DNA of 37,151 nt from an uncultured Collinsella sp. GTDB lineage: Bacteria > Actinomycetota > Coriobacteriia > Coriobacteriales > Coriobacteriaceae. Made by a program: the position numbers and the translations under genes. The notes beneath the pieces were generated by a model, which did no database searches, was not told the origin of the DNA, and was given only the letters and a program-made list of their open reading frames with translations. The DNA is taken from the NCBI GenBank assembly GCA_900758845.1, contig CAAESW010000027.1, forward strand, positions 1-37,151, in the 5' to 3' direction. Shown in pieces: positions 7,325 through 14,432 of this stretch (positions are counted from its first letter, which is position 1; every line of letters begins with the position of its first letter).

Positions 7325-7984
7325 CTACTCACCGAGCATGTCCTGGAGCTTGGCTGCCACGGCGTGGCCCAGGCTCTCGTGGCTTTCGGGCATCATGTGC
7401 AGATAATCGATATCGCCCGGCTCGGCAAACTCGGCGGCATTCAAAAAGTCGCAGCCAAACTGCTCGGCCACGTGCGCATAGTACTCGCCAAAATGCTCAG
7501 ATGCCTCAACGGAATGCTCGTCAAAGTCGGTCATATATACATCGGCGATCTGCGGCTTGATCTTGATAGGAGCCATCAGCAGAATGCGCGGACAAGGCGC
7601 AGCATCGGTCCACGGAAACGCGCGGACGGCGCGAATCAGCGCCATGGCGCCACGGGCGATATCGGAAGCTGTCACGTTAAAGACCGTCTTACAGTCGTTG
7701 GTGCCCAGCATGATCACAATGGCGTCCAGCGGCTTATGGGCCTCGAGCAGCATCGGAAGCGCGCGAATGCCGTTGAGGTTAGTGTCCAGATGGCACATAT
7801 CGTCGCGCACCGTCGTGCGGCCGTTGAGCCCCTCCTCAATCACATGCCAGCCCTCGCCCAGATCACGCTGTGCCACGCCGCACCAGCGCACATCCTGCGC
7901 ATAGCGCACCGCGGTGCCATCGCGCATACCAGCCGGATCATAGCCATAGGTGTTGCTGTCACCAAAGCACAGAACGTTTTTCAT
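7325..7984 (-). CDS. SGNH/GDSL-family hydrolase (esterase-like)
   Basis: Protein of 219 residues with the SGNH-hydrolase blocks. Block I is VLCFGDSNTYGYDP with the nucleophile Ser10. Block III is MLGTNDCK with the oxyanion Asn. Block V is the C-terminal DYLHMMPESHESLGHAVA, giving the Asp-His pair. No signal peptide is seen, so it is probably cytosolic. The opening FGDSNTYG and W-C-G-V region resemble arylesterase/acyl-CoA-thioesterase-type members; the true substrate (ester, acetylated sugar or lipid) cannot be told. The ATG at 7984 is preferred over the longer open frame because AAAGGAAGGG lies 5-14 nt upstream and the GDSN motif normally sits within ten residues of the N-terminus. A strong terminator lies just ahead of this ribosome site. 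Confidence 0.88.
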   Translation of the reverse strand: MKNVLCFGDSNTYGYDPAGMRDGTAVRYAQDVRWCGVAQRDLGEGWHVIEEGLNGRTTVRDDMCHLDTNLNGIRALPMLLEAHKPLDAIVIMLGTNDCKTVFNVTASDIARGAMALIRAVRAFPWTDAAPCPRILLMAPIKIKPQIADVYMTDFDEHSVEASEHFGEYYAHVAEQFGCDFLNAAEFAEPGDIDYLHMMPESHESLGHAVAAKLQDMLGE

Positions 7985-8003
7985 CGTAAGCCCTTCCTTT
8001 AGT

Positions 8004-8036
8004 AAAAAGCCGACGGGAGCAGCCCTCCCGCCGGCT
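8004..8036 (-). terminator. Intrinsic terminator between the PARG-like gene and the hydrolase gene
   Basis: On the minus strand AGCCGGCGGGAG, a 5-nt loop and CTCCCGTCGGCT form a 12-bp stem with one G-T pair, followed by TTTTTACT. It ends 4-5 nt before the Shine-Dalgarno sequence of the downstream hydrolase gene, so it either isolates that gene or acts as an attenuator in its leader. Confidence 0.85.
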
Positions 8037-8061
8037 CGACCCATCTGTCGGCCCGTACCGA

Positions 8062-9195
8062 TTACAGGTACTTGCGCCAATCGTCATCGTCCTCATCGTC
8101 CTCGGCGGCAGCCTGGGCCTGCTCGGCGGCGTGAGCAGCCGCAGCGCGTGCGGCAACCTGGGCATAGGACTCCTCGTTGCGCTCGGGGAAGTTTGCCAGC
8201 ACGTGCTCGAACTTGGCGAAGTCCTCATCCCAGCGCGTAGAAGGCACGGCAAAGAACACCTGCTTGACCTTAAAGTCGCCCGACGCGAGCTCCTTACGAA
8301 AGAGCTCGGCTACGGCCTCGGCATCAAAGCCGTTGTTGTCGCAGCCCCAAGCACCCAGCACGAGCTTCTCGCGACCCAGCTCATCGCAGATGGCAAGCAC
8401 AAAGCGGATGCGATCGCGCAGAGCGTCAAGCAAGGCATCGTCGCTCACGCGATACTCCTGGCGAGCACGCTTGACGTTGGGCGCGGCGGCCACGATCACG
8501 TCGGCATACGCATGCACGTGGTTGCGATCGAAGCGTACGGCGGGCACCACCAGCGCACGGTTGCGGTAAAGCTCGCAGTTGATGTTGCGGCGACGGTTCT
8601 CGCCGTACCACTTGCGCTGCTTGTCGAGCACGTTGTACAGATACGAATCGGCGCAGAGCGTCGCCTCCTGGCCCAGATAGCCCTGGATATAGCCGCCGCC
8701 CGGATTGGTAAACGAGGCAAAGGCAAGCACGGCCATATCGCAGAACTGCGCATAGCCGCGGCCGTTATCGAGGATTGCCTGCGTGGCGGAGGCATCAAGC
8801 ACAGTGACCTCGGGCAGGGCCGGAGCAGCCTCCTCCGCGGGCGCGGACTCAGCCTCGTCAGCCGACTCGGTGGACTCGAGTGTCACCTCGGGCTCGACCG
8901 CGGTCTCCACCTCGGCAGCCTCAACCTCGGCAGCGTCAGCCTCCACAACCTCGGCAACTGGCTCCTCGTCAGCCGCAGCCGCTTGGGCCTTGGCCTTCAT
9001 CGCCGCGACAAAGCCGGCAGGCATACCATCGAACTCGCACACGCCGGCAAGCGAACGCTCGATGTCCTTGGCGCAGGCCTCGGACACAGCCGTCACATGG
9101 CGCTCGGCGGCCTTGGCACGCGCCTCGCGCTTGGGATTGGGCTGACCCGCTCGGTTGGACCTGCGGTTACGGTTCCTGTTGTCGACATCTGCCAT
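8062..9195 (-). CDS. TIGR02452/DUF2263-type PARG-like protein with altered catalytic motif
   Basis: Protein of 377 residues in two parts. Residues 1-70 are basic then helical. Residues 70 to about 128 are a low-complexity Ala/Glu/Val linker. The rest is the microbial poly(ADP-ribose) glycohydrolase-like (macrodomain-related) fold, recognised by FASFTNPGGGYIQGYLGQEA at 159-178, then SYLYNVL and LGAWGCDNNGFDAEAVA at 280-296. Family members remove ADP-ribose from proteins or are of unknown use. The signature GGG-x(6-8)-QEE reads GGG-x7-QEA here: the second Glu, the catalytic one in characterised PARGs, is Ala178. The C-terminus is Ala-rich then strongly acidic (EDDEDDDDW). The start is supported by AAAGGTGG 8 nt upstream and a possible -10, TATCAT (9243-9248). 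It may bind ADP-ribose without hydrolysing it, or use another residue. Confidence 0.85.
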   Translation of the reverse strand: MADVDNRNRNRRSNRAGQPNPKREARAKAAERHVTAVSEACAKDIERSLAGVCEFDGMPAGFVAAMKAKAQAAAADEEPVAEVVEADAAEVEAAEVETAVEPEVTLESTESADEAESAPAEEAAPALPEVTVLDASATQAILDNGRGYAQFCDMAVLAFASFTNPGGGYIQGYLGQEATLCADSYLYNVLDKQRKWYGENRRRNINCELYRNRALVVPAVRFDRNHVHAYADVIVAAAPNVKRARQEYRVSDDALLDALRDRIRFVLAICDELGREKLVLGAWGCDNNGFDAEAVAELFRKELASGDFKVKQVFFAVPSTRWDEDFAKFEHVLANFPERNEESYAQVAARAAAAHAAEQAQAAAEDDEDDDDWRKYL

Positions 9196-9260
9196 ACGTG
9201 GCCACCTTTCCTGTCGCTGCCGCTATCGGCTTTTTCCCATCCATGATACCCCGCCACGCA

Positions 9261-9288
9261 CAAAAAAGACGGCCCCGAAGGACCGCCT
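9261..9288 (-). terminator. Intrinsic terminator after the BAX-inhibitor-1 gene
   Basis: On the minus strand AGGCGGTCC, a TTCG tetraloop and GGGCCGTCT form a stem of about 9 bp with two G-T wobbles, followed by six T. It lies 47 bp past the stop at 9335 and separates this gene from the PARG-like gene. Confidence 0.9.
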
Positions 9289-9334
9289 TTCGTATCGTTT
9301 TACCGTGTCCGGCAGGAAGCGTCGCAATGCCGCG

Positions 9335-10030
9335 CTAGTCGCGACGACCGAGAATGTTCAGGATGCGCAGGAACACGTTGATAATGTCCACGAACAGATT
9401 GGACGCCATGAGCACCGCATTGGGCAGCGTGGGCGGCACCGTCGTGGCAACATAGGTGTCGTAGCCAATAAACCCGGCGAACACCACGATCACGATCAGA
9501 TCGGTGATGGACTGCGAGACGCCCATGAACATCAGCACGATCTCGACCAGAATCGTGGCGAGCAGAATGCCAAAGCCGATGCCGTACACACGCTGGAAGA
9601 ACTTGGGGAAGGTCACGCCCAGCGCACCGAAGACAAAGGTGATGGCGGCCGTGGCGATAAAAGCGGTGTTGATGGTGGGCAGGTCGTAGTTGGCAAGGCC
9701 AAACGACGCGGTCAGGCCAAAGGTGCTCGCAAAGATTACGTAGCCCACAAGGGACAGGCCCACGGACTGTTTGCTGGCGGCAGCAGACATCATGACGATG
9801 CCGACAATAGTCAGGATAAACGAGCCAAAGACCAGTGGCAGGGCGGCCCCGCTCATCATCATGCGGGCAAACGCCATGGTGCTCGTAAAGTAAGCACCGG
9901 CGCCCATGGCGCAAAAGCCCAAGAAGATGAGGGCAGACATGGCAAGATTGTACGCACGCGGCGACATCTCCTTGGCGCGACTTGCGCCGGTCTCGATGGG
10001 GCCGTTCTGATAGCCCTGGATATCGTTCAT
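9335..10030 (-). CDS. BAX inhibitor-1 / YccA family integral membrane protein
   Basis: Protein of 231 residues with about seven transmembrane helices covering residues 27-220. Members of this family (TMBIM/YccA/YetJ) include a pH-sensitive calcium leak channel in Bacillus and an FtsH modulator in E. coli. Diagnostic segments are VFAGFIGYDTYVA, the paired-Asp region near the penultimate helix, and the C-terminal NLFVDIINVFLRILNILG, typical of the family. A short polar N-terminus contains no signal peptide. The ATG at 10030 is chosen over an upstream in-frame ATG because AAAGGACG lies 4-8 nt before it. A -10-like TACAAT is at 10085-10090. It is monocistronic, closed by a good terminator. Family is secure; function in this organism is not shown. 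Confidence 0.9.
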   Translation of the reverse strand: MNDIQGYQNGPIETGASRAKEMSPRAYNLAMSALIFLGFCAMGAGAYFTSTMAFARMMMSGAALPLVFGSFILTIVGIVMMSAAASKQSVGLSLVGYVIFASTFGLTASFGLANYDLPTINTAFIATAAITFVFGALGVTFPKFFQRVYGIGFGILLATILVEIVLMFMGVSQSITDLIVIVVFAGFIGYDTYVATTVPPTLPNAVLMASNLFVDIINVFLRILNILGRRD

Positions 10031-10108
10031 ACTTCGTCCTTTCAAAAAGCGCACGACAGCGCCGTAGGTGACAAGATTCCTGCCATTGTACCCGAATGCC
10101 GCACGTCC

Positions 10109-10447
10109 TTACCTACGGCGCTCGCCCTCAAGCGTACGATCAAAGGCCCAGACCCACCAACGCATCACGTGCGCTTGCGAGCCGTCCGCCCGCTCGCGCG
10201 TCTGGTCCTCCAGATACAACTCGGTCGCGTGCCCGCCAAAACGCACCTTATATGTTGCCGTACGGATGCCGTGGACCATCAGGCCAAACCCGGTGGTCGA
10301 GATAATTTCGTCGATCGTAAAACAACGGCCGTCGACCCAACAGACGGTGACCGGCACGACCTGTCCGCCCGCGAGGATGCGAGCCACGACGTCCACATAC
10401 TGCTTGTGCACGCGCCGAGTTTTGCCGTCTGTCTGTCGATATTCCAT
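10109..10447 (-). CDS. Small protein of unknown function
   Basis: Protein of 112 residues that I cannot place in a family. It is basic, with no signal peptide or membrane helix. Predicted strands dominate: YVDVVARILAGGQVVPVTVCWVDGR, FTIDEIIST, TATYKVRFGG and TELYLEDQ. The Arg/Trp-rich end (VMRWWVWAFDRTLEGERRR) gives the look of a compact beta-barrel or SH3-like fold, though this is only an impression. The ATG at 10447 has AGGGGG almost touching it, a poor spacing, so the true start is uncertain; the longer frame to 10534 has no better site. It is divergent from pit and lies upstream of the BAX-inhibitor-1 gene on the same strand, 78 bp away. Confidence 0.6.
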   Translation of the reverse strand: MEYRQTDGKTRRVHKQYVDVVARILAGGQVVPVTVCWVDGRCFTIDEIISTTGFGLMVHGIRTATYKVRFGGHATELYLEDQTRERADGSQAHVMRWWVWAFDRTLEGERRR

Positions 10448-10635
10448 GCCCCCTATTATCGAACGCGTGTTTGCATGTTGTAAAGCGAACAGACTGTGGT
10501 TTTGGGGTGTTGGGGCGCGCACGCGTGTCCTCATGGCGTGTTAGCAAAAAGAATACCCGCGGTCAACAGGGCTAATATTCAATTTTAGTGCCAAAAAATT
10601 CACTTCTCCCATCAGAACTCGGTAAAGAAACCCAT

Positions 10636-10667
10636 AGGAGGTGATACGATTTATCATGTTTTTGTAA
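10636..10667 (+). promoter_or_regulatory. Pit leader: perfect Shine-Dalgarno word or extended -10, plus 3-codon ORF
   Basis: AGGAGGTGAT (10636-10645) is a full match to the 16S anti-Shine-Dalgarno complement. An ATG at 10656 follows, but it opens only a three-codon frame, M-F-L-stop, ending at 10667. The same bases contain TGATACGAT (10642-10650), an extended -10 also found before the aminopeptidase gene. Promoter and leader-peptide readings compete; the pit start itself is 31 bp further on with only GAGAAAG as ribosome site. Confidence 0.4.
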
Positions 10668-10697
10668 CGTGTCTGCAAACTTCGAGAAAGCCCATAT

Positions 10698-11747
10698 ATG
10701 GACGTAACGTTCTCAACCTTCCTCGGCCAAATTGTGTCGAACCCAGTCCTTGCCGTCACCGTGATTCTCGCGCTCGGCGCCATCTTCGTCAACGGATGGA
10801 CCGACGCGCCCAACGCCATCGCGACCTGCGTCACTACGCGTTGCATGCCCGCCCGCGCCGCCATTCTCATGAGCGCCGCATTCAACTTCTTGGGCGTGCT
10901 CATCATGACGCACTTTAACGCGAGCGTCGCCAACACCATCTCACATATCGTCGACTTTGGCGGAAACAGCACCATGGCGCTTGCGTGCCTCTGCGCTGCT
11001 CTGTTCTCCATCGTCGTCTACGGTGCCACGGCATCGCGTTTTGGTATCCCCACCTCGCAAAGCCACAGCCTTATCGCCGGCCTGACCGGTGCCGCTATCG
11101 CCCTCGGCGGCGCGAACAGCGTCAACGTCCACGAGTGGATGAAGGTCATCTACGGCCTGGCGCTCTCCATCGGCCTGGGCTTTGTCATGGGCTGGATCCT
11201 GTGCAAACTCGTCTCGATTCTGTTTGCCGCCGCCAATAGGCGACGTGCCAATGTCTTCTTTAAATACGCTCAGATCGCGAGTGCCGCGGCCATGAGCTTT
11301 ATGCATGGCGCGCAGGATGGACAGAAGTTCATCGGCGTGCTCTTTTTAGGCGTGGCCTTCGCCAACGGCCAGACGAGCGTCGGCGATGCCGGCATCCCCA
11401 TCTGGATTATGCTGCTGTGCTCGGCCACCATGGGCATCGGCACCAGCGTGGGCGGCGAGCGCATCATCAAGTCCGTCGGCCAGAGCATGGTCAAGCTCGA
11501 GAAGTATCAGGGATTCTCCGCCGACCTCGCGGGCGCCGCGAACCTGCTGCTTGCCACCCTTACCGGTATCCCCGTGTCCTCCACCCACATCAAGACCTGC
11601 GCCATCATGGGCGTCGGTGCCGTCAAGCGCCTTTCGGCCATCAACTTCGGCGTGGTCAAGGACATGATGTTCACCTGGTTCTTCACCTTCCCCGCCTGCG
11701 GACTCATCAGCTTTGTCATGGCCAAGCTGTTCATGATGTTCATCTAG
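10698..11747 (+). CDS. pit: Inorganic phosphate transporter, PiT family
   Basis: Low-affinity secondary phosphate (metal-phosphate) transporter of 349 residues, at the short end of the family, with about ten transmembrane helices. The two duplicated PiT signatures are present: NGWTDAPNAIATCVTTR near residues 32-48, and MHGAQDGQKFIGV in the second half. The conserved TGIPVSSTH stretch follows near residue 293. No large cytoplasmic loop is present. An in-frame stop at 10665 and no other start codon between make the ATG at 10698 the only choice. It is followed 67 bp later by the DUF47 gene, the usual partner. With the pst operon 4 kb away, the cell has both low- and high-affinity phosphate uptake. 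Confidence 0.95.
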   Translation: MDVTFSTFLGQIVSNPVLAVTVILALGAIFVNGWTDAPNAIATCVTTRCMPARAAILMSAAFNFLGVLIMTHFNASVANTISHIVDFGGNSTMALACLCAALFSIVVYGATASRFGIPTSQSHSLIAGLTGAAIALGGANSVNVHEWMKVIYGLALSIGLGFVMGWILCKLVSILFAAANRRRANVFFKYAQIASAAAMSFMHGAQDGQKFIGVLFLGVAFANGQTSVGDAGIPIWIMLLCSATMGIGTSVGGERIIKSVGQSMVKLEKYQGFSADLAGAANLLLATLTGIPVSSTHIKTCAIMGVGAVKRLSAINFGVVKDMMFTWFFTFPACGLISFVMAKLFMMFI

Positions 11748-11814
11748 TCAAACCGAGCGTCCATCCGGACCGTAATACCTCGCCCACCCGACTTCGCCTC
11801 GAAAGGACCCACTC

Positions 11815-12438
11815 ATGGCAAAGAAACCCGATTCGTTCTACTTCGACAACTACGTCGCCTGCGCCGACCTTGCCGTCCAGGCCGCTGAGCTGCTCACCAA
11901 GATTTTCGAGAACTTCGATCCCGCAAGGATTCACGATATGCTCAACAAGATGCACGCGATCGAGCATGCGGCCGATAAGAAGCACCATGAGCTTGAGGAC
12001 GCTCTGCTCACGGCCTTTATCACCCCGCTTGAGCGCGAGGACCTGGACCTGATGAGCTGCTCGCTCGACACCGTGCTCGACCGTATCGAGGGCGTCGTGC
12101 AGCGCGTCTACTTCACCAACATCCAGAGCATCCATCCCGATGCCATCGTGATCGCCCACAAGGTGACCGACGCCTGCCGCGCCATGAAGGACCTGATGGT
12201 CGAGCTGCCCAACTACCGCAAGTCCAAGACGCTGCGCGAACTCGTCATCCAGATCAACACGATCGAGTCCGAGGCCGACGAGCTCTACATCAACGCTATG
12301 CGCAACCTGCACGTCAACGGCAAGGACCCGCTCGAGGTCATCGCTTGGCGTGACGTCTACGCCTTCCTGGAGTACTGCGCTGACTGCTGTGAGAATGTGG
12401 CCGATGTTGTGGATTCGATTGTCATGAAGAACAGTTAA
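11815..12438 (+). CDS. DUF47 family PhoU-like regulator of Pit
   Basis: Protein of 207 residues, all helical, of the DUF47 (PhoU-like) family, which is nearly always encoded beside Pit transporters and is thought to modulate their activity. Conserved features visible are the early Glu/His-rich helix MHAIEHAADKKHHELEDAL, the FITPLEREDLDLMSCSLDTVLDRIEG block with acidic metal-ligand candidates, and the late IESEADELYINAM and ENVADVVDSIV helices. AAAGGA (11803-11808) 6 nt before the ATG supports the start. It is co-oriented with pit with no terminator between, so it is probably one transcript. An unusually large hairpin begins 5 bp after its stop codon. Confidence 0.93.
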   Translation: MAKKPDSFYFDNYVACADLAVQAAELLTKIFENFDPARIHDMLNKMHAIEHAADKKHHELEDALLTAFITPLEREDLDLMSCSLDTVLDRIEGVVQRVYFTNIQSIHPDAIVIAHKVTDACRAMKDLMVELPNYRKSKTLRELVIQINTIESEADELYINAMRNLHVNGKDPLEVIAWRDVYAFLEYCADCCENVADVVDSIVMKNS

Positions 12439-12443
12439 TTGGG

Positions 12444-12551
12444 GGTACGTGTCCCGGCGGCGAAGGGCCGGCCACGGTTTGCTTTCTCACTCCGGCTGCT
12501 TTGCAGAGTCGTTCGAAAGTAAACCGTGGCCGGCCCTTCGCCTTACGTACC
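12444..12551 (+). repeat. 108-nt near-perfect hairpin downstream of the pit operon
   Basis: Outer stem GGTACGT (12444-12450) with ACGTACC (12545-12551). A small asymmetric internal loop follows. Then comes a 21-bp perfect stem (12460-12480 with 12521-12541), extended 6 bp by GCTTTC/GAAAGT with one G-U. The 28-nt apex can itself fold (ACTC/GAGT at 12489-12492 / 12506-12509, and TGC/GCA). The single wobble favours the plus-strand RNA. No T-tract follows. It could be a processed 3' end, an RNase III-type structure, a non-coding RNA or a non-autonomous repeat. Confidence 0.8.
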
Positions 12552-12715
12552 ACCATTGGGAACTTTGGCTAATAGGCGGAATGCATGGTGGCTATGGCTG
12601 AAAGCGCCTTTGGCATCAGCCATGACTTTGGGCAGCGCTGAGCGTTTGGCTGGATGTTGCTCTGGGTAACCTTTGGTTATCTTTTATTTCGTTATTAAAT
12701 TGTTGGAGGGCTTGT

Positions 12716-13246
12716 ATGTCTTATTTGGATCTGGCTCGGTCTCGGTATTCTTGTCGTTTGTTTGAGGATCGGGCTGTTGAGCAGGCTGTGGTGGATGCCA
12801 TTGTTGAGGCTGGGCGTATTGCTCCTTCTGCTTGTAATAATCATCCAACCCGCGTGATGGTGCTTGATACTCCGGAGCTTCTGGAGAAGGCTGCTGCTTG
12901 TCAGCCGCGCTTTGCTCGTGATGGGTCTATCTTTGGGGCTCCGCTTATCTTTCTTATCTGCAGCGTTACCGACGATGCTTGGGTGCGCCCTTATGACCAG
13001 ATGAACTCCAGCGCCATCGACACCTCGATTGTTTGCGATCAGATGATGATGGAGGCCGAGGAGCAGGGCCTGGGTACGTGCTGGGTGTGCCATTTTAAGC
13101 CCGAGGTGGCCTGTGAGCAGTTCAGCCTGCCCGAGGGCACCTATCCCTATCACATGCTCGTCTGCGGCTATCCTGCCGACCATATCGCCGATCCTGAGCA
13201 TCGCGAGGCCCGCACCATTCCCCTCCCCGACTTCCTCCTCAAGTAG
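12716..13246 (+). CDS. Small nitroreductase-family flavoprotein
   Basis: Protein of 176 residues of the FMN-dependent nitroreductase superfamily, which reduces nitro-compounds, quinones or enones with NAD(P)H. The N-terminal RYSCRLFEDRAV with RIAPSACNNHPTRVMV is the standard FMN-phosphate-binding start. EAEEQGLGTCWVCHF is the conserved helix over the flavin, followed by YPYHMLVCGYPAD. It is shorter than classical NfsB (about 217), as in the anaerobe nitroreductase subgroup. GGAGGG at 12704-12709 gives a good ribosome site. Codons up to about 12960 are rich in T endings (GCT, CGT, GTT), while the remainder is C-ending like the neighbours. It is monocistronic with a strong terminator. Natural substrate unknown. 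Confidence 0.9.
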   Translation: MSYLDLARSRYSCRLFEDRAVEQAVVDAIVEAGRIAPSACNNHPTRVMVLDTPELLEKAAACQPRFARDGSIFGAPLIFLICSVTDDAWVRPYDQMNSSAIDTSIVCDQMMMEAEEQGLGTCWVCHFKPEVACEQFSLPEGTYPYHMLVCGYPADHIADPEHREARTIPLPDFLLK

Positions 13247-13291
13247 ATTTTTGGGACATGCCTTAAAATCCACCTTTGACCATGCGCCCTT

Positions 13292-13336
13292 CGCCGAGTC
13301 CTGTGCCCTCAAACGCAGGACTCGGCGTTTTATTTT
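13292..13336 (+). terminator. Intrinsic terminator of the nitroreductase gene
   Basis: CGCCGAGTCCTGTG pairs with CGCAGGACTCGGCG (13292-13305 / 13314-13327), followed by TTTTATTTT. It is a textbook Rho-independent terminator on the plus strand. Confidence 0.93.
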
Positions 13337-13354
13337 GCAGACTGCACACAGCCA

Positions 13355-13382
13355 CAAAAAAGGACCCGCAAGCTGCGGGCCC
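13355..13382 (-). terminator. Intrinsic terminator of the divIVA end of the division cluster
   Basis: Minus-strand stem of nine pairs (13374-13382 with 13362-13370, loop GCT) followed by a run of T (13355-13361 as A on the plus strand). It lies 28 bp beyond the divIVA stop and faces the nitroreductase terminator, closing both convergent units. Confidence 0.92.
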
Positions 13383-13410
13383 TTTCTAGGCGCTACATGA
13401 TAGCTGGATA

Positions 13411-14088
13411 TTAGTCCAGGTCGTCGGCGGCGAAGTTGTCGATCGGTGCGAAGGGATCGGCAACGGGGATAACCGGCTCGGCGACGGGCAGCGGCTCGGC
13501 AGCAGGAACGGTCACAGCCGGAGAAGCGGCGGAACCGACCGGCGTGGAAGCCATGAGATCGGACGGGAAGGAGTTCTGAGCATCGTCCATGAAGTGCTGG
13601 ATGAGCTTGAGGTACTCGGCCTTGAACTCCTCACGGGAAGCCTTAAGACGGTCGATCTCCTCAAGCTCGGCCTGCTTCTCGGTCAGGGCCTGGCGGATGA
13701 CCTCGCGGGCCTTGGCGTCGGCCTCGTTGCGGATGCGGTCAGCGTTCTCGTTGGCGTCGTTGACAATGCCCTCGGCGGTCTGCTGGGCAGCAATCAGGGC
13801 AGCGGAAATCTGGCGCTCCTGAGCGGAGAAGTCGGGTGCGGGAGCGGCCACAGGGGCGGCGGGAACGGCCTGCGCAGCAGCATCCTGAGCCTGAGCAAGC
13901 TGGGCCTGCGTGTCGGCGAGCTGCTGCTCGGTGGCGGTCAGACGACCCTTAAGATCGACGATCTTGGCGAGCATGGCGTCGACCTCAGAGGACAGGGTCT
14001 CCAGGAAGACGTCGACCTCGGCGGGATCGTAGCCGCGCTTGGCCTCAGAGAAGGTCTGAGCCTGAATGTCAGCAGGGGTAATAGCCAT
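13411..14088 (-). CDS. divIVA: DivIVA-domain protein
   Basis: Curvature-sensing coiled-coil scaffold that gathers at poles and septa and recruits wall-growth or division machinery (Wag31 in other Actinomycetota). It has 225 residues. The N-terminal lipid-binding segment is recognisable as MAITPADIQAQTFSEAKRGY with the family's GYDPAEVDVFLE. A coiled coil follows at about 28-70 and another at about 88-165, joined by an Ala/Pro linker (75-86). A low-complexity Val/Pro/Ala/Glu tail starts at about 180. AAGGAGA 8 nt before the ATG sets the start. It is the last gene of the sepF-yggT-divIVA block and is followed by a terminator. TATAAA just upstream (around 14150) could be an extra promoter. Confidence 0.93.
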   Translation of the reverse strand: MAITPADIQAQTFSEAKRGYDPAEVDVFLETLSSEVDAMLAKIVDLKGRLTATEQQLADTQAQLAQAQDAAAQAVPAAPVAAPAPDFSAQERQISAALIAAQQTAEGIVNDANENADRIRNEADAKAREVIRQALTEKQAELEEIDRLKASREEFKAEYLKLIQHFMDDAQNSFPSDLMASTPVGSAASPAVTVPAAEPLPVAEPVIPVADPFAPIDNFAADDLD

Positions 14089-14150
14089 AACAAGTTCTCC
14101 TTTATCTTCGCCTTGGCGCCGTGCGCCCGACGTGAGTTACTAAGCCAGTT

Positions 14151-14432
14151 TTATATGAGTATACCTATAAGAAGTTGCAGAACCAGCTTCTGCACCAACT
14201 GCAACGCAATAATCGCAACGACCGGTGAAAAATCGACGCCTCCCATGGGCGGGATAAACCGGCGGAACAAATTGAGCCACGGGCCGCACACGCTATCGAG
14301 GACGGCGGCGATATCCTGTAGCAATCCGCCCTGTTTCATAGGGATCCACGTCATAAGGCAGTAGACCACGATGAGCGTGGAGTAGAAGTTGAACAGCGTA
14401 TTGACCAACTGGACAATGGTGTAGATGTTGAT
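14151..14432 (-). CDS. yggT: YggT family membrane protein, probable non-canonical start
   Basis: Small membrane protein with two hydrophobic helices. The family tolerates osmotic shock roles in E. coli and is a constant neighbour of sepF and divIVA in Gram-positives. Seen: first helix NTLFNFYSTLIVVYCLMTWIP, then DSVCGPWLNLFRRFIPPMGGVDFSPVVAIIAL, the classic YggT second half. There is no ATG or GTG between the sepF stop (14454) and the first helix; only a TTG at 14408, which has no ribosome site. GAGGAG at 14439-14444 lies exactly 6 nt before an ATC at 14432, which would give 93 residues and the expected N-terminal length. I therefore place the start there, with low certainty; TTG at 14408 (85 residues) is the alternative. 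Confidence 0.8.
   Translation of the reverse strand: MNIYTIVQLVNTLFNFYSTLIVVYCLMTWIPMKQGGLLQDIAAVLDSVCGPWLNLFRRFIPPMGGVDFSPVVAIIALQLVQKLVLQLLIGILI

Noticed and set aside
7325..10030. A possible ADP-ribosylation or defence module formed by the hydrolase, PARG-like and BAX-inhibitor-1 genes
   Set aside because: Each gene is separated by a strong terminator and there is no ADP-ribosyltransferase, nuclease or other effector nearby, so the grouping looks incidental.
12444..12551. Ordinary intrinsic terminator for the pit operon
   Set aside because: No T-run follows either side, and the stem is several times longer than needed.
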